A DNA stretch of 19,848 nt. It comes from JAZKFT01 sp043760535. Lineage in GTDB: Bacteria > Bacteroidota > Bacteroidia > Chitinophagales > Chitinophagaceae. Of the stretch, positions 14,919 to 19,848 are shown one piece after another (position 1 is the stretch's first letter; each line of letters starts with the position of its first letter). The notes beneath the pieces were generated by a model. That model made no database searches. It was given only the letters and a program-made list of their open reading frames with translations, and had not been told where the DNA came from. The stretch spans positions 1 to 19,848 of the forward strand of contig JAYUOV010000039.1 of the NCBI GenBank assembly GCA_043760535.1. The letters are read 5' to 3'. A program made the translations under genes and the position numbers.

Positions 14919-16496
14919 TTACTTGTACTGTGGAAACAGGCCTTTAGCAAGCGTTGTCATAGTGGCCAAGCTAGCATCGTTCAACTGGCCTTTTTTAAAT
15001 TCGGCCAAAATTTCGGGGTGTTTATTTTCCATTTCTAATAAGAAATGATCTTCGAATGCTTTTACATTCTTAACCGCTACTTCACGTAACAAACCTTGTG
15101 TACCGAGGTAAATAATGGCCACTTGCTTTTCTACGCTGAACGGCGAATACTGGGCTTGTTTCAAAATTTCCACGTTACGGGCTCCTTTGTCGATAACCGC
15201 TTTGGTAGCAGCATCCAAATCGCCACCAAACTTAGAGAACGCCTCAAGCTCACGGTACAGTGCCTGATCCAGTTTTAGTGTACCAGCCACTTTCTTCATG
15301 GATTTAATCTGTGCATTACCACCCACACGGCTTACGCTTATACCCACGTTAATAGCCGGGCGGATACCTGCGTTAAACAAGTTTCCCTCCAGGAATATCT
15401 GACCGTCGGTGATGGAAATTACGTTGGTTGGAATATAAGCCGATACGTCACCAGCCTGTGTTTCAATGATTGGCAAAGCTGTTAAGCTTCCGCCACCTTT
15501 TACCAGGTGCTTAATACTTTCAGGAAGGTCGTTCATTTTAGCAGCTATCTCATCTTTGGCTATCACCTTAGCGGCACGTTCCAGCAAACGACTGTGCAGA
15601 TAGAACACATCACCCGGATAAGCCTCACGGCCTGGCGGACGACGCAACAACAAACTCACCTCACGGTAAGCCACAGCTTGCTTAGAAAGATCATCATAAA
15701 TAATTAATGCCGGGCGACCCGTATCACGGAAGAACTCACCAATGGCGGCTCCGGCGAATGGTGCGTAGAACTGCTGCGGAGCAGGATCACTTGCACTGGC
15801 TGCAACGATTACCGTGTATTCCATGGCACCATGCTCTTCCAAAGTTTTCATGATACCCGCTATGGTACTGGCTTTTTGGCCAATGGCCACATAAATACAG
15901 TACACCGGGTTGCCAGCTTTAAAAAACTCTTTTTGGTTGATGATGGTGTCGATACAAATGGCAGTTTTACCAGTCTGACGGTCGCCAATTACCAATTCAC
16001 GTTGGCCACGGCCAATCGGAATCATGGCATCAATACTTTTAATACCCGTTTGCAACGGTTCTTTTACCGGCTCCCGGAAAATTACACCCGGGGCTTTACG
16101 CTCCAAAGGCATTTCGTACAGTTCGCCTTTCAGCGGGCCTTTACCATCAATCGGCTCACCCAGCATGTTAATAACACGGCCGGCCATGCCATCGCCTACT
16201 TTAATAGAGGCAATGTTTCCGGTACGTTTTACTTTACCACCTTCTTTAATACCTGCACTTTCGCCCATCAATACCACACCCACATTGTCTTCTTCCAGGT
16301 TTAAGGCAATGGCTTTGGTGCCATTTTCAAACTCTACCAGTTCGCCACTGCGAACTTTGTTTAATCCATACACCCTTGCAATACCGTCGCCCACTTGCAA
16401 TACAGTACCCACTTCTTCAAGTGAAGCACCTGCATCAAAGTTGCTCAGTTGCTGGCGTAGAATCGCTGAAATTTCATCCGGCTTAATATCTGCCAT
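14919..16496 (-). CDS. atpA: F1F0 ATP synthase subunit alpha
   Basis: This is the complete 525-residue alpha subunit of the F1 head, the non-catalytic nucleotide-binding partner of beta in ATP synthesis at the inner membrane. Seen are the N-terminal beta-barrel 'VGDGIARVYGL', the P-loop 'GDRQTGKTAICIDTI', 'ALIIYDDLSKQAVAYREVSLLLRRPPGREAYPGDVFYLHSRLLERAAK' region (in order: Walker B, then DELSEED-distal elements), and 'SRVGGNAQIKSM' with the arginine-finger region. The ATG at 16496 ('MADIKPDEIS') gives the normal length; an in-frame GTG at 16622 would add 42 residues unlike the family. No other atp gene is adjacent, which is unusual because alpha normally sits between delta and gamma. It has its own promoter and terminator. 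It is highly conserved, so it is functional. Confidence 0.97.
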   Translation of the reverse strand: MADIKPDEISAILRQQLSNFDAGASLEEVGTVLQVGDGIARVYGLNKVRSGELVEFENGTKAIALNLEEDNVGVVLMGESAGIKEGGKVKRTGNIASIKVGDGMAGRVINMLGEPIDGKGPLKGELYEMPLERKAPGVIFREPVKEPLQTGIKSIDAMIPIGRGQRELVIGDRQTGKTAICIDTIINQKEFFKAGNPVYCIYVAIGQKASTIAGIMKTLEEHGAMEYTVIVAASASDPAPQQFYAPFAGAAIGEFFRDTGRPALIIYDDLSKQAVAYREVSLLLRRPPGREAYPGDVFYLHSRLLERAAKVIAKDEIAAKMNDLPESIKHLVKGGGSLTALPIIETQAGDVSAYIPTNVISITDGQIFLEGNLFNAGIRPAINVGISVSRVGGNAQIKSMKKVAGTLKLDQALYRELEAFSKFGGDLDAATKAVIDKGARNVEILKQAQYSPFSVEKQVAIIYLGTQGLLREVAVKNVKAFEDHFLLEMENKHPEILAEFKKGQLNDASLATMTTLAKGLFPQYK

Positions 16497-16645
16497 TTTT
16501 AATAAATTTTTGCCTGCCTCATCGGCAAACAGATGTAAGAATGATTGGAAAACTGCGGCTGAATTCAGGCCTGGAAAGACCCTGGAACTTTTATAATTTG
16601 TGGCTGCTGCCACCTGCCCCACCTTCCAACTTTTTCAATTGGCGG

Positions 16646-16677
16646 CAAAAGTAAGGGCAGGGGCGGGCCAAAGCAAA
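16646..16677 (-). promoter_or_regulatory. atpA: Bacteroidota-type promoter for atpA
   Basis: On the minus strand TTTG (16677-16674), 20 bases, then TACTTTTG (16653-16646) matches the Bacteroidota -33/-7 consensus (TTTG ... TAnnTTTG) exactly. Transcription would begin near 16639 and leave a leader of about 140 bases before the ATG at 16496. This argues that atpA is transcribed independently of the upstream Abi-like gene. Confidence 0.55.
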
Positions 16678-16769
16678 TATTTGGGGTGGAAATTTAGGGA
16701 TTGGCGGGGGGAGGATCACGGGGGATACATCTGGAGTAATAATGGTGTTAGCAATTGAAGCTATTCAAT

Positions 16770-17720
16770 TTATACTTTCCAAAGGTTTTCATTTTTCCAA
16801 TTGATTAAGTTACTGCCTCCATAGGTAGGGATGCCCATATACTGAATTGGGGTGTTAGGGAACTTGGCGATTAAAGCAATTAGTTTTTGGGTAAAATGGT
16901 TGGTAGGATTTGCAGAGCCTAAAAAATATTTAAGCATACATAGAAAATAAAATGTCCTGTGGTTATTATTATCAAAAGCCTTCTGTATCCACGGGTTTTG
17001 TGGTCTTTGCAAAACTTCGGGCTTTATAGCAAACTCCCGGTTCCATAACCTTGAGTGGTGGGCACATATATTGCGTACATACACCAAACTGTGCAGCCAT
17101 GAAGAAAAGGCGGTATGGTGCAATCCAAAAAAGGCGGCTATGGCTTTACGGTCAGCATTTTGTGTTAAGGCACTATAAAGCCTTGATAGCTCACCAATGG
17201 TAAGCAGTTCAATACTCATCCAGCACGGTGGATTATAAGGGTCGTTGTAAGTAATGGAATAGTGTTTTATAAAAACTTCCGGATGTTTAGCGTTTAGGTG
17301 TTTTTTTATAATGTCTTGTGTATCCTGATATATATATGTTACTACCCCGTTTCTGGGATTTGTTCGTGGAGGGTTGAAAATCGCTGCATTATCCTGCCAA
17401 TGCGAATCGCCATATTTATGAGCCAACTGGTAAATCATTTGTGAACGGATGGCAATTTCAATACGTTCTATAGCATCAAAAACAAGTAATCGCAGTTCCC
17501 TGTCAAAAAGATAGAGGTCTAAAATATTTTGAAAAGTAGTGCCTGTGTCAAATTCGTCTTTTACTTTTTGAAACGGCAACGCATAGGCACTAAGTCTGTA
17601 GTAACTAATTTCATTCAGGTAGCGTTCTGCATTTTGCAAATCTTCTACTAAAAGCCCACGGCTTTGCCACAGGGTTAATTGTTCGGTGTAGGTAAGTGGC
17701 CCTTTTTTGTAGGTTTTCAT
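16770..17720 (-). CDS. Abi family (Abi_2 / AbiD-AbiF-like) HEPN protein
   Basis: This 316-residue protein of the Abi_2 family was first described as phage abortive-infection proteins of lactococci (AbiD, AbiF). Conserved blocks are 'YLNEISYYRLSAYALPF' (35-50), 'FDRELRLLVFDAIERIEIAIRSQM' split across 72-95, 'PCWMSIELLTIGELSRLYSAL' around 165-185, and 'YVRNICAHHSRLWNRE' (214-229). The last contains R216-x4-H221, the R-x4-6-H signature of HEPN RNases. By family knowledge it may cleave RNA and stop growth on infection; the trigger is unknown. No antitoxin-like gene is adjacent, and atpA follows downstream with its own promoter. Many Abi_2 proteins are solitary, so defence is an inference. Signal peptide and membrane segments are absent; it should be cytoplasmic. 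Confidence 0.85.
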   Translation of the reverse strand: MKTYKKGPLTYTEQLTLWQSRGLLVEDLQNAERYLNEISYYRLSAYALPFQKVKDEFDTGTTFQNILDLYLFDRELRLLVFDAIERIEIAIRSQMIYQLAHKYGDSHWQDNAAIFNPPRTNPRNGVVTYIYQDTQDIIKKHLNAKHPEVFIKHYSITYNDPYNPPCWMSIELLTIGELSRLYSALTQNADRKAIAAFFGLHHTAFSSWLHSLVYVRNICAHHSRLWNREFAIKPEVLQRPQNPWIQKAFDNNNHRTFYFLCMLKYFLGSANPTNHFTQKLIALIAKFPNTPIQYMGIPTYGGSNLINWKNENLWKV

Positions 17721-18097
17721 ATTAGGTTAGGGTATAAAAAGAGAAAACCTCCCAAGTGTGCTGTACTAAAGTACAAGCCTGGAAGGTGTATTATCTTTAT
17801 AACAAACTGTATTTAGATTGGTTGCTAGAAACTAAATCAGCTATAATGTTTTTTCTTGGGTATGCGAATGTGCACATAATTTTAGTCTCATGCAAGTTTT
17901 GCAGCGTTAAATTTTGCAGCCCTTTTGCTTTAACCTCTTGTTTCAAATACAAAATAACAGCAAAATCGTTTTTCTATTCCCACTCAAACCATACACATGC
18001 ATCGCTTATATAACCGGCTTTGTCGTTTGCAAAAACTGGCAAATTCTTGTGCTGGTGCCCTTGCTATTTGGGTAAAATTATTGTTGATAACGGATGA
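17721..18097. other. 377-base gene-free region upstream of the Abi-like gene
   Basis: Contains the imperfect hairpin at 17748-17786 and is otherwise AT-rich without a credible gene. An 85-codon plus-strand frame (17756-18013) has a composition unlike protein and no recognisable similarity. The Abi-like promoter should be here; no clear -7 box is visible. Confidence 0.5.
17748..17786. repeat. imperfect hairpin upstream of the Abi-like gene
   Basis: CCTCCCAAG... (from 17748) pairs imperfectly with ...CCTGGAAGG (to 17786) around a perfect inner palindrome GTACTAAAGTAC (17763-17774). It lies 27 bases upstream of the Abi-like start codon, so it would be in its leader or promoter. It may be a dispersed repeat. 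Confidence 0.4.
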
Positions 18098-18400
18098 CTA
18101 GTTAGCCATACTACAATGACCCGTACACAAATCCATTAAATTTTCAGCCATGTCTGTTACAACACCCGATGGTCTTTTCTCTATACAATAACCCATGTAC
18201 CGGGAGGCATTCTGATAATCACCCATAAAAAAATAGGATACGGAAATGCCCAACAATGCATGTGCAAGGCCGGGATTCTCTTTTAGTACATCACCAAAAT
18301 GTTGGATGGCCAATTCAAAATTTTCCTGATGAAATGCATCATACCCAAATTGTAACTGTTGCTTGCCATCGGTACTGCAATTACTCACTGCGCTATTCAT
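18098..18400 (-). CDS. small TPR-like protein, paralogue of the gene at 19347
   Basis: I do not recognise a specific function. From the ATG at 18400 it encodes 100 residues with a tetratricopeptide-like pair of helices: 'QQLQFGYDAFHQENFELAI' then 'HALLGISVSYFFMGDYQNA'. It clearly resembles the protein at 19347-19742 ('KHLQLAYDAFHQQDYETA' and 'EALIGLAITYFHLGDYENA'), so the two arose by duplication. An ATG at 18592 would add 64 residues rich in Lys, Arg and Asn with no counterpart in the paralogue; I prefer the shorter form. TPR proteins bind other proteins; here the partner could be the orphan protein encoded between the two copies, which is only a guess. It has no signal peptide in the short form and should be cytoplasmic. 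Confidence 0.6.
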   Translation of the reverse strand: MNSAVSNCSTDGKQQLQFGYDAFHQENFELAIQHFGDVLKENPGLAHALLGISVSYFFMGDYQNASRYMGYCIEKRPSGVVTDMAENLMDLCTGHCSMAN

Positions 18401-18624
18401 TATTTTGAGAGGAACGAGTTTGTAGTATTGTTTTAGTAAGTGCCTATTGTTTTGGTTTGCGGTCGAAAAAATATCCTGGCAACGGCCAAGCGGCCTGCAA
18501 ACATGGCAGAGGTTTTTGAGTAGATTATTTTGGTTGGCGGAACGGCGGGCCTTTCTTTTCAATAGTTTAAGGTGTCTGTTTTGGTGTGGCATAAGCTGAG
18601 TATTGAGGTATTAAAAGTACCGGA

Positions 18625-19131
18625 TTAATAAATCATGATGGAGTAGCTATAGCACTCCCTGCCATTTACAGCATAATATTCCTTTTTACTGCCAACACAA
18701 GGAAACGGGTGGTGGTCTATCTGGTACTGTTCTATTTCGGTGGCGTAAGCATTCCGCTGTTTATCCCATATAAAGCAATCGGCTCCTTTAATAGCTAGTT
18801 TGGCAAACTGCTTCAGTATCATTTCATCATAAAATAAGTAAGTGGTAAATGAAAACAAACCATTGCTTAGTTGCTCCACATTTTCTAAACAATACACTTC
18901 ATACTCCGGCGTAATGTTTTGGGCTTTTACACTATTCTTTAGATAGTTTTTAAAATATTGAAGCTGGGTGGTTATTAAAAATGCTTCAGTTTCCATAAGG
19001 AATATTTGGTCAGTTGCGGGGATGGGAGTTGCTATTTGGAGGAAGGTGGATGGGCTTTGGAAGGTGCCGTATTGGAGGGGGTTGGGTTGGGTCATAGGGA
19101 TGGGGGTTAATTGAAAGACATTCCTGGTCAT
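18625..19131 (-). CDS. orphan hypothetical protein
   Basis: No family recognised. The frame encodes 168 residues from the ATG at 19131, with other possible starts at 19095 and 18996. The first 40 residues are Pro/Thr/Gln-rich and low in complexity ('TPIPMTQPNPLQYGTFQSP'). The rest alternates hydrophobic strands and helices ('FLMETEAFLITTQLQYFKNYL', cut here at 20) and ends with 'KKEYYAVNGRECYSYSIMI', rich in aromatic residues. It has Cys residues but no paired metal motif, no signal peptide and no membrane segment. It lies on the same strand between two TPR-like paralogues, 32 bases upstream of the longer start (18592) of the downstream copy. Possible cotranscription with that copy; function unknown. 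Confidence 0.55.
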   Translation of the reverse strand: MTRNVFQLTPIPMTQPNPLQYGTFQSPSTFLQIATPIPATDQIFLMETEAFLITTQLQYFKNYLKNSVKAQNITPEYEVYCLENVEQLSNGLFSFTTYLFYDEMILKQFAKLAIKGADCFIWDKQRNAYATEIEQYQIDHHPFPCVGSKKEYYAVNGRECYSYSIMIY

Positions 19132-19281
19132 GGCTTTTTTAAAAATAAAATTGTTAAGATTGTTCCTGAAGTTGAAATGACTGTAATTGAAATCGCAATC
19201 ATTTTCAGCAACCTAATTTCTTTATCCTGCTTGCCTTGTCAATTTGGAACCTCTTGAAACTTTTGTGTAATTGAATTCTGC

Positions 19282-19329
19282 CGCACAGGTTCGTGTCTGA
19301 CGCACAGGTTCGTGTCTTCACGAACCTGT
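19282..19329. repeat. direct repeat x2 plus inverted copy
   Basis: CGCACAGGTTCGTGTCT occurs twice (19282-19298 and 19301-19317), separated by GA. It is followed by an inverted 11-base copy CACGAACCTGT (19319-19329). Copy two and the inverted copy form a perfect 11-bp stem with a TCTT loop; copy one could pair with the same arm instead. It lies 17 bases past the TPR-like stop at 19347 on the minus strand. No T-run follows, so it is not a standard terminator. Confidence 0.85.
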
Positions 19330-19346
19330 ATTGTAGCAAGAAACAT

Positions 19347-19742
19347 TTAGCAGGCCGACACCGGTTCTTCATCCTCCATCTTATTTTCTGCAAACACCAA
19401 TTCGTCCGGTTTTATGTGCGGCTTATTAGCAGTCAACGCTGCCATCGCTTCAATACATGTATCCTTAAACAGGTTTACAATACCGCTTTCGTGATCTTTC
19501 AACTCCCCGTTTTTCCACATATATAAAAAGGCATTTTCATAATCGCCCAGGTGAAAATAAGTAATGGCGAGGCCAATAAGAGCTTCTTCCAACTTACCCC
19601 TCTTTTTTAATACGATATGAAATTGCAGCCGTGCCGTTTCGTAATCCTGCTGGTGAAAAGCATCGTAAGCCAATTGTAAATGTTTCTTTGCTGCAACGCT
19701 GCAATGTTCCCAATGCTCAACTACCACCTGTCGTGGAATCAT
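19347..19742 (-). CDS. small TPR-like protein, paralogue of the gene at 18098
   Basis: This 131-residue protein contains one clear TPR-type helix pair, 'HLQLAYDAFHQQDYETARL' and 'EALIGLAITYFHLGDYENA' (about 19-75), with an acidic, Glu/Asp-rich C-terminal tail absent from its paralogue. The ATG at 19742 is preferred over a GTG two codons upstream (19748). The shared 'DAFHQ' and 'GDY.NA' positions show common origin with the gene at 18098, but the termini differ, so the duplication is not recent. No signal peptide or membrane segment. Function unknown; a scaffold or adaptor role is the usual one for such folds. It is followed on the minus strand by the direct/inverted repeat cluster. Confidence 0.65.
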   Translation of the reverse strand: MIPRQVVVEHWEHCSVAAKKHLQLAYDAFHQQDYETARLQFHIVLKKRGKLEEALIGLAITYFHLGDYENAFLYMWKNGELKDHESGIVNLFKDTCIEAMAALTANKPHIKPDELVFAENKMEDEEPVSAC

Positions 19743-19848
19743 ATTCACAGAAGGGCATCTCTAAAAACCAAAAATTATTAATGTATTATATTTAATAATA
19801 TATAAGTAACTCATTTCTATTGAATTATGTGTATATTCGAGGATGAAA

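Noticed and set aside
16497..16622. 42-residue N-terminal extension of AtpA from a GTG
   Set aside because: Alpha subunits begin near MADIKPDEIS and the normal 525-residue length is reached from 16496; the upstream part fits a leader.
17756..18013. 85-codon plus-strand frame
   Set aside because: Composition is unlike protein, no recognisable similarity, and it runs through a hairpin; treated as spacer.
18401..18592. 64-residue extension of the small TPR-like protein
   Set aside because: Lys/Arg/Asn-rich, absent from the paralogue at 19347; kept only as an alternative start.
19282..19329. CRISPR-like repeat
   Set aside because: Only two direct copies with a 2-base gap and an inverted copy; no spacers and no cas genes.

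Overview
The window looks like a chromosomal segment of a Bacteroidota bacterium, most likely Chitinophagaceae or a close relative. Reasons: start codons lack Shine-Dalgarno sequences, the one clear promoter is of the Bacteroidota type (TTTG, about 20 bases, TAnnTTTG), and the protein families (tricorn-like S41 protease with signal peptide, TlpA-like lipoprotein-type thioredoxin, SurA-like double-rotamase protein, Abi_2 protein) are typical of that phylum. The genus cannot be fixed from the sequence alone.

Left end (1-4458), all on the minus strand: a remnant of an AAA-type ATPase, a free methionine-(R)-sulfoxide reductase (GAF fold, all three catalytic cysteines present), a cluster of short palindromes that looks like a dispersed repeat, and a tricorn-like S41 protease cut by one in-frame TGA just before its catalytic C-terminal domain. 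Next (4459-7959, minus) come two exported envelope proteins, a TlpA-like thioredoxin protein followed by a PpiC/SurA-type prolyl isomerase, closed by a strong terminator. A 603-base stretch without a gene follows.

The metabolic core (8563-14622) is a sugar-acid / Entner-Doudoroff locus built around a divergent intergenic region. To the left run eda (KDPG aldolase), an MFS hexuronate-type transporter and gapN (non-phosphorylating NADP-dependent glyceraldehyde-3-phosphate dehydrogenase). To the right runs kdgK (2-keto-3-deoxygluconate kinase), followed by a YhcH/YjgK/YiaL-family protein. Together they would import an acid sugar, phosphorylate KDG, split KDPG into pyruvate and glyceraldehyde-3-phosphate, and oxidise the latter directly to 3-phosphoglycerate with NADPH formation. 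The steps that make KDG are not in the window. Three different 7-base tandem repeats and two long hairpins surround the yhcH-like gene.

Right part (14919-19848, minus strand): a complete atpA standing alone without other ATP synthase genes, with its own promoter and terminator; an Abi_2 family (HEPN-type) abortive-infection-like protein; then two small paralogous TPR-like proteins flanking an orphan protein, with a direct/inverted repeat cluster between them. I found no tRNA, rRNA, CRISPR array, transposase or integrase. I did not find a convincing new multi-gene system. The points most worth checking are the interrupted tricorn protease, the GapN with an altered general-base motif, the heptanucleotide repeats and the orphan/TPR trio at the right end.
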